The notes below the pieces were generated by a model. The model made no database searches, was not told the origin of the DNA, and was given only the letters and a program-made list of their open reading frames with translations. Both the position numbers and the translations under genes were made by a program. Shown one piece after another: positions 36,777 through 45,743 of a stretch of 64,000 bases of DNA. Numbering within the stretch: position 1 is the stretch's first letter; each line of letters begins with the position of its first letter. This DNA comes from PFJX01 sp964466195 (GTDB lineage Bacteria > Pseudomonadota > Gammaproteobacteria > Burkholderiales > Thiobacillaceae), in the NCBI GenBank assembly GCA_964466195.1, contig CAYXMQ010000004.1, forward strand, positions 1 to 64,000. Reading direction: 5' to 3'.

Positions 36777-37841
36777 GTGTCTACCGATCAAATCGTTTCA
36801 CTAACCGACCCTGCCATCGCCCCGCTGGTCGATCATCTCGCTGCCGCATTTGTCGCGCGCGAAGCGTTGCTCAATCTATGCCATGCCGAACAGACCAACG
36901 CCTACCGGCTGTTTCACGGCAGCGTCGAGGGCCGGGTTGAGCACGAAAGCGGTCTGACCGTCGACCGCTATGGCGAACTGCTGCTGGTGCAGAGCTTTCA
37001 CCGCCCGTTGTCCCCGGTTCAGCTTGATGCGCTCGAGACCTTCTACGCCGAAGTCATGCCCGGGCTGATCCTGGTTTACAACGACCGCAGCCAATCCAAC
37101 TCGCGCATCGCCAATCCGCTCTCGGCAGAGCAAATGGCCATCGCCACCCAGCCGCGCCAATTCCAGGAACTCGGCGTCAATTACCGCATCCAGGCGCGCC
37201 ATGCCGGACAAGACCCGTGGCTGTTCCTGGACATGCGCGCCGGACGCCGACGGGTCATGCAGGAAGCGGCCGGCAAATCGGTGCTCAACCTGTTCGCCTA
37301 CACCTGCGGCGTCGGTGTTGCCGCCGCCAAGGCCGGCGCGTCTCGGGTGATCAACGTCGATTTCGCCGAATCCAGCCTGGCCATCGGCCGCGAGAATGCG
37401 CGTCTGAACGAGCTGCCGACGCGGCCGCGTTTCGTCAAAAGCGATTTCTTCCCGGCCGCGCGCCAGTACGCCGGCATCGGTCAACCCAAGTTCGTGCGCG
37501 GTCGCAGCCTGCCGCCGTTCCCGAAGCTGGAGAAGCACGCGTTCGATCTGGTCTTTCTCGACCCGCCACGTTATGCCAAGAGCCTGTTCGGCGTGGTCGA
37601 CGTGATCAACGACTATCCGGCCCTGTTCAAACCGGCGCTGCTCAGCACTGCACAAGGCGGCACGCTGATCTGCTGCAACAACGTTGCCGAAGTCGATCGC
37701 GACGTCTGGCTGGAGCAACTGCAGCGCAGCGCGGTCAAAGCCGGCCGGGAAATCCGCGAGTTCGAATGGATACTGCCGGAGAGCGACTTCCCCAGCCCGG
37801 ATGGCCGGCCGCCGCTGAAAATCGTGTTGCTGCGGGTCTAA
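36777..37841 (+). CDS. Class I SAM-dependent methyltransferase, RlmI/RlmK-like
   Basis: 354 residues from GTG 36777 with GGAG eight bases upstream. An N-terminal substrate-recognition region (TNAYRLFHGSVEG, LTVDRYGELLLVQSF) precedes a Rossmann methyltransferase: VLNLFAYTCGVGVAAAKAGA (SAM loop about 168-187), a VDFAESSLAIGREN acidic loop, and LDPPRYAKS (about 260), the DPPR motif seen in RlmI-type rRNA cytosine C5-methyltransferases and relatives. It most likely methylates 23S rRNA, but no PUA domain is obvious and the exact target base is unknown. Confidence 0.82.
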   Translation: MSTDQIVSLTDPAIAPLVDHLAAAFVAREALLNLCHAEQTNAYRLFHGSVEGRVEHESGLTVDRYGELLLVQSFHRPLSPVQLDALETFYAEVMPGLILVYNDRSQSNSRIANPLSAEQMAIATQPRQFQELGVNYRIQARHAGQDPWLFLDMRAGRRRVMQEAAGKSVLNLFAYTCGVGVAAAKAGASRVINVDFAESSLAIGRENARLNELPTRPRFVKSDFFPAARQYAGIGQPKFVRGRSLPPFPKLEKHAFDLVFLDPPRYAKSLFGVVDVINDYPALFKPALLSTAQGGTLICCNNVAEVDRDVWLEQLQRSAVKAGREIREFEWILPESDFPSPDGRPPLKIVLLRV

Positions 37842-37911
37842 GCAACGGCTTCGGCCAGCGCATCCCGCGTTGTGCCATGCGCCCGGGAATCTCGCCCCCG
37901 GGTATCTCACC

Positions 37912-38955
37912 TTATGGACGCTGTTCCAACGCGTGTTCGACCTGCGCCGCGATCGCCTCGCCGTGCTGGCGGTGCAACTCGATCATGCGCCAGGCCGAAG
38001 CCTGCCATTTCACACAACCGGCCGCGCTGACCCGGTGCAACTCGGCGCTGTCGCCGCTCTCCAGCCAGACCTGATACGCCGCCGCCAACTCGGGAAACAG
38101 CTGGCGCCGCATGCCGGTGAAATTGGCGAAGTAGAAGTGAATTGCGGCCGGATTCTGCCGCATCAGCAATCCCGGCAACGTGGACAGGCAGTCGGCGTAT
38201 AGATCGCGCACCGCCCGCAGCATGATTTCCGCACGTGTACGCATCACCGCCGCCAACAGTTGCGACCAGTCTTCGCCCAGTTCAGCGCCGACCCGCGCTT
38301 CGCCCAGCTCGTGCAGGATCACCGATTCGGTTTCGGTGGTCGTCATCGCCTGCAAGGCCGCCGCCGGCTGATGCTGAAAATCGTAGCAAGCCACGGCGCG
38401 GGTCATCGCCTCGTTGCGATGGTTCCAGTTCCATTCCTCGTACTTTTCCCATAGCCAGCGCTGCAACGACTCGGTCCGCACGAAGATGGTGTCATCCAGC
38501 ATCATGCCCGGCGGCGCATCCAGATCACGCGCGAATTCGCAGCCGGATACGTAAACCCTGAACCCCTCGCGCCGCTCCTCGCGCAGCAGGCTGCCGAGGA
38601 AGAAATGCGGCTTGCAGGCGCGCCCGAATCCGCCCGAATACACCAGCCCATGCGGCGCCAGTTCCCGGTTCGCCTGCGCCACTTCGAACGGATCGATACT
38701 GCCCGCGGTCAGCGGCAGCGGTTCATAGGGCGCGGCTTCCACCGCCGCCCAGAAACGCTCGCGTTCGTTCATCCAATCGCCGACTTCGCTCTTGGGCATG
38801 TCCTGAGTCAGCGGGATCTCGTTTTCCCAGCGGTACAGCTCGCGCATTTTCAGCAAGAAGGTGCACAGCGTCAGATCTGCTGCGAATTGAGCGTCGGAAA
38901 TATGGCAGTTTTTCTGCACGGCGCTGACAATCGCGCCCAATCTGAGGTCATTCAT
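37912..38955 (-). CDS. Conserved protein of unknown function
   Basis: 347 residues starting MNDLRLGAIVSAVQKNCHISDAQFAADLTL. No membrane segment or signal peptide. Notable parts are FLLKMRELYRWENEIP, GLVYSGGFGRACKPHFFLG, a middle WEKYEEWNWNHRNEAM and HFYFANFTGMRRQLFPEL. It resembles a family of uncharacterised proteins I believe is named after Sfum_1244, but that link is from memory and weak. No catalytic motif recognised. Divergent from the EVE gene (85-base gap). Confidence 0.75.
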   Translation of the reverse strand: MNDLRLGAIVSAVQKNCHISDAQFAADLTLCTFLLKMRELYRWENEIPLTQDMPKSEVGDWMNERERFWAAVEAAPYEPLPLTAGSIDPFEVAQANRELAPHGLVYSGGFGRACKPHFFLGSLLREERREGFRVYVSGCEFARDLDAPPGMMLDDTIFVRTESLQRWLWEKYEEWNWNHRNEAMTRAVACYDFQHQPAAALQAMTTTETESVILHELGEARVGAELGEDWSQLLAAVMRTRAEIMLRAVRDLYADCLSTLPGLLMRQNPAAIHFYFANFTGMRRQLFPELAAAYQVWLESGDSAELHRVSAAGCVKWQASAWRMIELHRQHGEAIAAQVEHALEQRP

Positions 38956-39040
38956 GGCGACTCTCCTCGCACATTAAAATGTTGAGTATCCGAGTGTTTT
39001 AGTCGGATTATGAACCGCTCCCTTTCTATTAGGAATCGAT

Positions 39041-39490
39041 ATGCGTTACTGGCTGATGAAGTCTGAACCTTCCGAATACAGCATCGACGATCTGGCGCGC
39101 GACGGCGGCGTGGCCTGGTTCGGCGTGCGCAATTACCAGGCGCGCAATTTCATGCGCGATCAGATGCAAGTCGGTGATCGCGTGCTGTTTTATCACTCGA
39201 CCTGCGCCGAGCCGGGCATTGCCGGCCTGGCCGAAGTCGCGACGCCGGCCTATCCGGACGCGACGCAGTTCGATGCCGGCGGCAAATACTTCGACCCCAA
39301 GGCGACGCCGGAAAACCCGCGCTGGTTCAACGTCGAGGTGAAATTCGTCAAAAAAACGCGTCTGCTCCCGTTGGCCGAGCTGCGCGCGGCGCCGGAACTG
39401 GCGACCATGCGCATTCTGGCGAAAGGTAACCGGCTGTCGATTACGCCGGTCGATCCGGACGAATGGAATTTCATTCAGCGCCTGCTCTAG
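39041..39490 (+). CDS. EVE-domain protein
   Basis: 149 residues, all one EVE domain (PUA-like fold). Begins MRYWLMKSEPSEYSIDDL, with WFGVRNYQARNFMRD, GDRVLFYHSTCAEPGIAGLAEV, a YPDATQFD stretch and WFNVEVKFV. These match the family closely. EVE domains are thought to bind modified nucleotides in DNA or RNA; in many bacteria the single-domain form stands among housekeeping genes, as here. Ends 18 bases before the transporter gene, so the two may be co-transcribed. Confidence 0.93.
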   Translation: MRYWLMKSEPSEYSIDDLARDGGVAWFGVRNYQARNFMRDQMQVGDRVLFYHSTCAEPGIAGLAEVATPAYPDATQFDAGGKYFDPKATPENPRWFNVEVKFVKKTRLLPLAELRAAPELATMRILAKGNRLSITPVDPDEWNFIQRLL

Positions 39491-39508
39491 ACCGCGCGGC
39501 GCTGCGAC

Positions 39509-40318
39509 ATGGAACTCGCGGTCTACGTCGTGTTTTATTTCGCGCTGGGCCTGGGCGCCGGCTTCATGGCCGGCCTGCTGGGCGTCGGCGGCGGACTGTT
39601 GATGGTGCCGGCGCTGAGCTGGGCATTTGCGCAGCAAGGCTTTGTTGCGCAGTACAACATCCATCTGGCGTTGGCGACGTCGCTTGCGGTGATCGTACCG
39701 ACTGCGTTGTCCAGCCTGCGCGCACATCATGCGCATGCGGCGGTGGATTGGCCGACCGTGCGCCGGATCGCGCCGGGCATCGTGATCGGCACGCTGGCCG
39801 GCAGCCTGGCGGCGGCCAAGTTGCCGGATGGCGGGCTGAAAATTTTCTTCACCCTGTTCCTGTTCTATGCCGCGACGCAAATGCTGTTGGGCTTCCGGCC
39901 GCCGCCCTCGCGCCGCTTGCCCGGCCGGTTCGGGCTGAGCGTCGCCGGCGCGGCGATCGGCCTGGTGTCGAGTTGGGTGGGGATCGGCGGCGGCACCTTG
40001 TCGGTGCCGTTTCTGACCTGGTGCAATATCGCCCTGCGCCGGGCGATCGGCACCTCCGCGGCGATCGGCTTGCCGATCGCGCTGGCGGGAAGCGCCGGTT
40101 ACATCGTTTCCGGCTACGCCGTTTCAGGCTTGCCGCCGGCCAGCATCGGTTTCGTGTATTTACCGGCGCTGGCCGCGATTGCACTGGGAAGCTGGCTGAC
40201 CGCGCCGTTCGGGGCGCGCGCGACGCACCGCTGGCCGGTGCAATTGGTCAAAAGAATCTTTGCCGGCCTGCTTTATCTGCTGGCCGTACGAATGGCCTAT
40301 GGTGTATGGACCGGATGA
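39509..40318 (+). CDS. TauE/SafE-family membrane transporter
   Basis: 269 residues with about eight membrane helices. The two-repeat structure of the family is visible: GAGFMAGLLGVGGGLLMVPAL in the first half and GLVSSWVGIGGGTLSVPFL in the second, each with the glycine-rich GVGGG/GIGGG turn. Family members export sulfite, sulfoacetate or related organosulfur anions; the substrate here is unknown. Directly downstream of the EVE gene on the same strand. Confidence 0.9.
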   Translation: MELAVYVVFYFALGLGAGFMAGLLGVGGGLLMVPALSWAFAQQGFVAQYNIHLALATSLAVIVPTALSSLRAHHAHAAVDWPTVRRIAPGIVIGTLAGSLAAAKLPDGGLKIFFTLFLFYAATQMLLGFRPPPSRRLPGRFGLSVAGAAIGLVSSWVGIGGGTLSVPFLTWCNIALRRAIGTSAAIGLPIALAGSAGYIVSGYAVSGLPPASIGFVYLPALAAIALGSWLTAPFGARATHRWPVQLVKRIFAGLLYLLAVRMAYGVWTG

Positions 40319-40354
40319 CCGGAGAATCGTGAATACATTTTTTAAGGAGTCGTC

Positions 40355-41128
40355 ATGCGTTATCTCGCTCTGCTGAAGGCTTTTGGGTTGGCGCTGGGGT
40401 TGGCGGGTTTGGCACTGGCTTGGGCAATGCCCGCCTCCGCCAGCGACTATGCGCGCGAAAAGAAATGGGCGGATGAAGTGACTCCTGCAGTGCTGACCGG
40501 CGATCCAGTCTGGCTGGAATTGTCCAGCGGGCACAAATTCCTCACGCTGTACACCGAAGCGGAGGCGGCCAAAGCCAAGGCCAAAGTCGGGCTGATCCTG
40601 ATACACGGCATGGGCGTCCATCCGGATTGGGGCTTGATCGGCCCTTTGCGCCAACAGTTGCCTGAACACGGCTATGCCACGCTGTCGATACAGATGCCGG
40701 TGCTGAAAGCCGATGCCAAGGGAGACGACTATCCGGCGACGTTCGACGAGGCCACCGAGCGGATCAAGACGGCGGTCGCGTTCATGACGGCGAAAGGTTA
40801 CCGAAAGGTTGCGCTGGTCAGTCACAGCATGGGTTCCCGCATGGCCGCACGTTATCTGGAACGCAACCCGGAATCCGGCGTGGCGGCTTGGGTGGCGATC
40901 GGCGCATCGGCGGCGCTGGATTACAGCAAGCTGAAGATTCCGGTGCTGGATTTGTACGGCGAGAACGATCTGCCTCAGGTTCTGACGACCGCCAAGGCCA
41001 GAGCGAAGGGTTTGCACGGCCATGCCGGATCGGCTCAGCGGATCGTACCGAAAGCCGACCATTTCTTCGAAGGCAAGGACAAGCCGCTGCTGGAAGCGGT
41101 GCAGGCCTTTCTGGATAAAACGCTGTAA
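40355..41128 (+). CDS. Secreted alpha/beta-hydrolase-like protein (DUF3530-type)
   Basis: 257 residues. A clear signal peptide (MRYLALLKAFGLALGLAGLA... cleaved about ASA-SDY, residue 30) indicates export. The body has an alpha/beta-hydrolase fold: LILIHGMGVHPDW oxyanion region, VSHSMGSRMAA nucleophile elbow (Ser in SHSMG), VLDLYGENDLPQV acid region and a His in KADHFFEG. Triad Ser-Asp-His appears complete, so esterase or peptidase activity is possible; no substrate is known. ATG 40355 preceded by AAGGAG. Confidence 0.82.
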   Translation: MRYLALLKAFGLALGLAGLALAWAMPASASDYAREKKWADEVTPAVLTGDPVWLELSSGHKFLTLYTEAEAAKAKAKVGLILIHGMGVHPDWGLIGPLRQQLPEHGYATLSIQMPVLKADAKGDDYPATFDEATERIKTAVAFMTAKGYRKVALVSHSMGSRMAARYLERNPESGVAAWVAIGASAALDYSKLKIPVLDLYGENDLPQVLTTAKARAKGLHGHAGSAQRIVPKADHFFEGKDKPLLEAVQAFLDKTL

Positions 41129-41129
41129 C

Positions 41130-41158
41130 GCTTTGCGACCCGACTCGGGCCGCAAAGC
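41130..41158. terminator. Hairpin terminator between converging genes
   Basis: Eight-pair stem GCTTTGCG/CGCAAAGC with a 13-base loop that itself holds a small CCG/CGG stem. It starts two bases after the hydrolase stop and 10 bases before the pilU stop, placed to end transcription from both sides. No long T run. Confidence 0.55.
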
Positions 41159-41167
41159 CAGGCGACA

Positions 41168-42295
41168 TCAAACGATGTTGAGATGATCCAGGCCGGACAG
41201 AGGCCCTTCGTGATTGGTCTCTTTCAGGCGCAGCTTGATCTTCAGACGCAGATCGTTGAACGAATCGGCATTGCGTAACGCATCTTCCGCCGTCACCACG
41301 CCGATCTTGTACAGGTCGAACAGCGACTGATCGAAGGTCTGCATCCCCATGTCGCGCGAGCGCGCCATGATGTCCTTCAACTCATCCAGCTTGCCCTTCA
41401 TGATCAGGTCGGTCACCAGGGGCGAATTGAGCAAGATCTCCACGGCCGGAATACGTCCCTTCTTGTCGATACGCGGGATCAACCGCTGTGAAATGATCGC
41501 GCGCAAATTGAGTGACAGATCGAGCAGCAATTGCTCGCGCCGCTCACGCGAGAAGAAACTCAGAATGCGGTCCAGCGCCTGATTGGCATTGTTGGCGTGG
41601 ATCGTCGACAGGCAAAGGTGGCCGGTTTCGGCATAGGCCATGGCGTAATGCATGGTGTCCTGGTCGCGAATCTCACCGATCAGAATCACGTCGGGCGCCT
41701 GCCGCAAGGTGTTCTTCAGCGCCGCTTCCCAATCCAGCGTATCCATGCCGACTTCGCGCTGGGTAATGATGCATTGGCCATGTTCATGCACGAATTCGAT
41801 CGGATCTTCCACCGTGATGATGTGGTCCTGCGCATTCTGATTCCGGTGTCCGACCATCGCCGCCAGCGTGGTGGACTTGCCTGAACCGGTGGAGCCGACG
41901 ATGATCACCAGGCCGCGCGGCATCATCGTGATGTCGCGCAATCCGGGCGGCAGATGCAGCTCTTCCAGTTTCGGGATGGTGGTGTTGATATGGCGCATCA
42001 CCACGCCGGTGCGCCCTTGCTGCTGAAACACATTGACCCGGAAACGCCCGACTTCCGGTTGATAGATGGCGAAATTGGCCTCATGCGTTGCCGCGAACTC
42101 GGCTTGCTGCTTTTCGCTCATCAACACTTTCGCGAACATCGCGCTTTCGCTCGGCGTCAGCGATTGCTTGGTAATCGGGCTGACCTTGCCGTTCAGCTTG
42201 ATCGCCGGCGGGAAACCCGCAGTCAGGAAAAGGTCGGACGCATTGCGTACGACCATGAAACGCAACCACTCGTAGACGCGAGTCAGGTGATCCAT
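41168..42295 (-). CDS. pilU: Twitching-motility ATPase PilU
   Basis: 375 residues. Hexameric type IV pilus retraction ATPase that assists PilT. Walker A GSTGSGKSTTL, Asp box and Walker B (VILIGEIRDQDTM), His box (ETGHLCLSTIHANNA) and the C-terminal LKDIMARSRDMGMQTFDQSLF region are all seen. The C-terminal tail after it (RLKETNHEGPLSGLDHLNIV) distinguishes PilU from PilT. Four bases separate it from pilT, so they are one operon. Confidence 0.96.
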   Translation of the reverse strand: MDHLTRVYEWLRFMVVRNASDLFLTAGFPPAIKLNGKVSPITKQSLTPSESAMFAKVLMSEKQQAEFAATHEANFAIYQPEVGRFRVNVFQQQGRTGVVMRHINTTIPKLEELHLPPGLRDITMMPRGLVIIVGSTGSGKSTTLAAMVGHRNQNAQDHIITVEDPIEFVHEHGQCIITQREVGMDTLDWEAALKNTLRQAPDVILIGEIRDQDTMHYAMAYAETGHLCLSTIHANNANQALDRILSFFSRERREQLLLDLSLNLRAIISQRLIPRIDKKGRIPAVEILLNSPLVTDLIMKGKLDELKDIMARSRDMGMQTFDQSLFDLYKIGVVTAEDALRNADSFNDLRLKIKLRLKETNHEGPLSGLDHLNIV

Positions 42296-42299
42296 TCAT

Positions 42300-43343
42300 T
42301 CACCCCAGAAACATGTCTTTATTGACGGCGATGGCGCGCGCGTCGGAAGACTCGATGACATTGCGCCGCACCAGTTCGACCATGGCCTGATCCAGCGTCT
42401 GCATGCCGAGCGACTGGCCGGTCTGAATCGAAGAATACATCTGCGCCACCTTGTTTTCACGGATCAGATTGCGGATGGCCGGCGTGCCCAGCATGATTTC
42501 GTGCACCGCCACCCGGCCGCTGCCGTCCTTGCGCTTGAGCAGGGTTTGCGAAATCACCGAGCGCAGCGATTCGGACAACATCGATCGCACCATTTCCTTT
42601 TCCGCCGCCGGGAACACGTCGACGATCCGGTCCACCGTCTTGGCGGCGGAGGACGTGTGCAAGGTGCCGAACACCAGATGGCCGGTTTCGGCGGCGGTCA
42701 ACGCGAGCCGGATGGTTTCCAGATCGCGCATTTCGCCGACCAGAATCACGTCCGGATCTTCCCGCAGCGCCGAACGCAGCGCTTCCGCGAAGCCATGCGT
42801 GTGCGGACCGACCTCGCGCTGGTTGACCAGGCATTTCTTGCTCTTGTGCACGAATTCGATCGGGTCTTCGATGGTCAGAATGTGGCCGAACTCTTTCTCG
42901 TTGACGTAATCGACCATCGCCGCCAGCGTGGTGGATTTGCCGGAGCCGGTGGGGCCGGTCACCAGGACGATGCCGCGCGGGGTATCGGCGATATCCTTGA
43001 AAATCTTCGGCGCTTCCAGCTGTTCCAATGTCAGCACCACGCTGGGAATGGTCCGGAACACCGCGCCGGCGCCGCGTTCCTGATTGAAGGCATTGACCCG
43101 GAAACGCGCCACATCGCGCAACTCGAACGAGAAGTCGACCTCCAGCTGCGCTTCGTAAATCTTGCGTTGGGAATCGCTCATGATGTCGTACACCATGGCG
43201 CGTACTTCCTGATTGTCCAGCGCCGGCACATTGATGCGGCGAATATCGCCATGCACGCGGATCATCGGCGGCAAACCGGCGGAGAGGTGAAGATCGGAGG
43301 CTTTGTTCTTGACTGAGAAGGCAAGAAGCTCGGAAATTTCCAT
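42300..43343 (-). CDS. pilT: Pilus retraction ATPase PilT
   Basis: 347 residues. Drives retraction of type IV pili for twitching, DNA uptake and surface sensing. Begins MEISELLAFSVKNKASDLHLSAG, then Walker A GPTGSGKSTTL, Walker B region VILVGEMRDLETI, His box ETGHLVFGTLHTSSA and the C-terminal AIRNLIRENKVAQMYSSIQTG (the AIRNLIRE motif needed for retraction). AGGGA precedes the ATG. Divergent from the yggS-proC-yggT cluster across 46 bases, the common arrangement in betaproteobacteria. Confidence 0.97.
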   Translation of the reverse strand: MEISELLAFSVKNKASDLHLSAGLPPMIRVHGDIRRINVPALDNQEVRAMVYDIMSDSQRKIYEAQLEVDFSFELRDVARFRVNAFNQERGAGAVFRTIPSVVLTLEQLEAPKIFKDIADTPRGIVLVTGPTGSGKSTTLAAMVDYVNEKEFGHILTIEDPIEFVHKSKKCLVNQREVGPHTHGFAEALRSALREDPDVILVGEMRDLETIRLALTAAETGHLVFGTLHTSSAAKTVDRIVDVFPAAEKEMVRSMLSESLRSVISQTLLKRKDGSGRVAVHEIMLGTPAIRNLIRENKVAQMYSSIQTGQSLGMQTLDQAMVELVRRNVIESSDARAIAVNKDMFLG

Positions 43344-43389
43344 TACAATTCCCTGAGTTACGTGATTTTAAGAGGGGGCGCGGGGCATT

Positions 43390-44103
43390 ATGGGCGTAAT
43401 CGCCGCCGCCTTACAAGCCTGTCAGAAGCGCATTGCCGACGCCTGTCACGCAGCCGGCAAAGCGGAAAACTGCGCCCGCCTAGTGGCGGTCAGCAAGGCT
43501 TTTCCGGTTGCCTCGATACGCCAGGCCTATGCGGCCGGCCAGCGCGTTTTTGGCGAGAGTTACCTGCAGGAAGCGCTGCCCAAACTGGACCAGTTGGCCG
43601 ACCTGCCGCTCGAATGGCATTTCATCGGCCCCGTGCAGAGCAACAAGACGCGCCTGATCGCCGCCCGCTTCGATTGGGTGCATGGCATCGAGCGGGCGAA
43701 GATCGCGCAGCGCTTGTCAGAACAACGTCCGGCCGAGCTGCCGCCGTTGCAGGTCTGCATCCAGGTCAATGTCAGCGGCGAGGCGAGCAAGCGCGGCGTC
43801 GCCCCTGCAGCCGCGCTGGAGTTGGCGCGCGCCACGGCGGCCTTGCCGAATCTGCGTTTGCGCGGTTTCATGGCGATCCCCGAACCCAGCGACGACCCGT
43901 CGCTGCAACGCAGCCGCTTTCGCCAGGTAGCCCGCTTGCTGCAGGCCTGCAACGAAGCCGGACTCGCGCTCGATACGCTGTCGATGGGCATGTCCGCCGA
44001 TCTGGAAGCGGCCATCTGCGAAGGTGCGACGCTGGTGCGGGTCGGAAGCGCGATCTTCGGCGCCCGATCGATTTCTCAAGACAACCAACTGGAGCAGGCA
44101 TGA
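43390..44103 (+). CDS. PLP homeostasis protein (YggS/PLPBP family)
   Basis: 237 residues. Alanine-racemase-fold protein that binds pyridoxal 5'-phosphate without known catalysis and buffers PLP levels. The PLP lysine is in AVSKAFP (Lys36); VFGESYLQEA, EWHFIGPVQSNK (GPVQSNK of the family), FMAIPEPSDDPS and LSMGMSADLEAAICEGATLVRVGSAIFG complete the fold. Start ATG 43390 with GGGG upstream. Its TGA overlaps the proC ATG (ATGA). Confidence 0.95.
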   Translation: MGVIAAALQACQKRIADACHAAGKAENCARLVAVSKAFPVASIRQAYAAGQRVFGESYLQEALPKLDQLADLPLEWHFIGPVQSNKTRLIAARFDWVHGIERAKIAQRLSEQRPAELPPLQVCIQVNVSGEASKRGVAPAAALELARATAALPNLRLRGFMAIPEPSDDPSLQRSRFRQVARLLQACNEAGLALDTLSMGMSADLEAAICEGATLVRVGSAIFGARSISQDNQLEQA

Positions 44104-44957
44104 TGTCGGGCGTAGCGCTAAAACTGGGCTTTATCGGCGGTGGCAACATGGCGGCAGCCCTGATCGGCGGGTTGCTGCAAAAAGGCTATGCGGCGTCCGC
44201 GATCGACGTAGCGGAAACCAGCGAGGAGCGGCGCACCTGGCTAACGCATGAGTTTGGCGTGGCCGCCCATGCCGACGCCGAAGCGGTTCTTGCGGCGGAG
44301 GTCATCGTGCTGGCGGTGAAACCGCAACAACTGGCCGCCATTCTGCGCGCTTTGCCGCCGCTCAAGCCCGAGCAACTGGTGCTCTCCATCGCCGCCGGCG
44401 TCCGCGCCGAGGATATTTCGCGCTGGCTGGGCGGCCACGCCGCGGTGGTGCGCGCCATGCCCAATACGCCGGCCTTAGTCGGCGCAGGCATGGCCGGCCT
44501 GTTCGCGTTGCCCGGCGTATCGGAAACACAGAAAATGCAAGCCGGCCGCATCCTGGAAGCCGTCGGACACGCGGTCTGGGTGGATCAGGAAGCGCAGATC
44601 GACGCCGTCACCGCGATATCCGGCAGCGGCCCGGCCTATGTGTTCTATTTCATCGAGGCGTTGGAAAAGGCCGGCATCGACCTGGGCCTGCCCGCCGCAA
44701 CTGCACGCTTGCTGACCCTGCAAACCTTCTTCGGCGCCGCCGCATTGGCGATCAAGGACCAATCCGCGCCGGCTGAATTGCGCGCCCGCGTCACCTCCAA
44801 GGGCGGCACGACGGAACGCGGCATTTTCGCGCTGGAAGAAGGCGGCGTCGCTTATGCGATAGGCCTGGCGGCGCGAGCGGCGGCGGAACGGGCTTTCGAA
44901 ATGGGCGCTTTGCTCGGCCAAGACGGCAACCAACCAGCTGGAAAACACGAATGTTGA
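44100..44957 (+). CDS. proC: Pyrroline-5-carboxylate reductase
   Basis: 285 residues. Last step of proline synthesis, NAD(P)H-dependent. N-terminal Rossmann GFIGGGNMAAALIGGLL, then VLAVKPQQL, RAMPNTPALVGAGM, and the catalytic-dimerisation end AISGSGPAYVFYFIEAL and VTSKGGTTERGIFALEEGG. ATG 44100 has GGAG five bases upstream and overlaps the yggS stop; a second ATG follows immediately. The longer open frame back to 43362 is only the opposite-frame read of yggS. Confidence 0.96.
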   Translation: MMSGVALKLGFIGGGNMAAALIGGLLQKGYAASAIDVAETSEERRTWLTHEFGVAAHADAEAVLAAEVIVLAVKPQQLAAILRALPPLKPEQLVLSIAAGVRAEDISRWLGGHAAVVRAMPNTPALVGAGMAGLFALPGVSETQKMQAGRILEAVGHAVWVDQEAQIDAVTAISGSGPAYVFYFIEALEKAGIDLGLPAATARLLTLQTFFGAAALAIKDQSAPAELRARVTSKGGTTERGIFALEEGGVAYAIGLAARAAAERAFEMGALLGQDGNQPAGKHEC

Positions 44958-45529
44958 TCGACGCCGCCCAGTTTCTGTTGCGCACGCTGCTCGATCTGGC
45001 CGCCTGCGCCTTTTTTCTCCGCTTCTGGATGCAATGGGCGCGCGTGCCGTTTCATAACCCGTTCGCGCAGTTTGTCGTCAAGGTCACTGACTTTGCGGTC
45101 AAACCGCTGCGCCGCGTACTACCCGGCCTGTTCGGCCTCGACTGGGCCAGCCTGTTGCCATTTTTCGTCGCCGAGTTGCTGATGACCCTTGGCGTGCACT
45201 GGCTCCAGGGCTACCCCTTTGCGGTGGCCGGCAGCGCGGTCATTCCCGGCTTCCTGCTGCTCGCGTTGGCGGCATCGTTAAAATTGATGCTCTATGTATT
45301 GATGGGTTTCGTCGTGTTGCAAGCGATTCTGAGCTGGGTCAACCCGTTCTCGCCGCTGGCGCCGGTGTTTTACGCGCTGGCGCGGCCGGTCGTCGGCCCG
45401 TTTCAGAAGATCGTGCCGGCGCTGGGCGGCATCGACCTGTCTCCATTGGCCGCGCTGATCGTGGTTCAGTTGCTGCTGGTCTCGCCGGTGGCGGCTTTGG
45501 AGCGCTACGCACGCGCTTTGGTCTGGTGA
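44951..45529 (+). CDS. yggT: YggT-family membrane protein
   Basis: 192 residues with two YGGT repeats, each about 80-90 residues with two membrane helices: FFLRFWMQWARVPFHNPFAQ and later VLQAILSWVNPFSPLAPVFY. Overlaps the end of proC by seven bases, giving the usual yggS-proC-yggT order. Precise role unknown; the family is linked to osmotic tolerance and cell-division or membrane organisation in some bacteria. Confidence 0.93.
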   Translation: MLIDAAQFLLRTLLDLAACAFFLRFWMQWARVPFHNPFAQFVVKVTDFAVKPLRRVLPGLFGLDWASLLPFFVAELLMTLGVHWLQGYPFAVAGSAVIPGFLLLALAASLKLMLYVLMGFVVLQAILSWVNPFSPLAPVFYALARPVVGPFQKIVPALGGIDLSPLAALIVVQLLLVSPVAALERYARALVW

Positions 45530-45743
45530 CTACCCGGCTCATAACAGCCGTACTGGGTGCTGAAAATGCATGCGCCGTTCAGATGGAGGCGGCTGCCTGC
45601 GCGCGAGTGATTTTCATCACAGCAAGGCGCGGTGTAACGCGCAAGGCGGTTAGAATCCCGCGCGGCGGCAGAATACGGCGCCATACGGTTTGGGTCACAG
45701 TTCAGGCAGATGCAGCAAAGCGGCGGCTAATGGGGAATATGGC
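45530..45743. other. Spacer upstream of the dynamin-like gene
   Basis: 214 bases. A 73-residue frame from GTG 45526 exists but has no recognisable domain and does not match YggU, which often follows yggT. TAGAAT at 45651-45656 could be a -10 element, but no good -35 accompanies it. Confidence 0.35.

Noticed and set aside
43362..44099. Upstream extension of proC to 531 codons
   Set aside because: The extra part reads the PLP-protein gene in another frame; proC has its own ribosome site and the Rossmann motif starts just after 44100.
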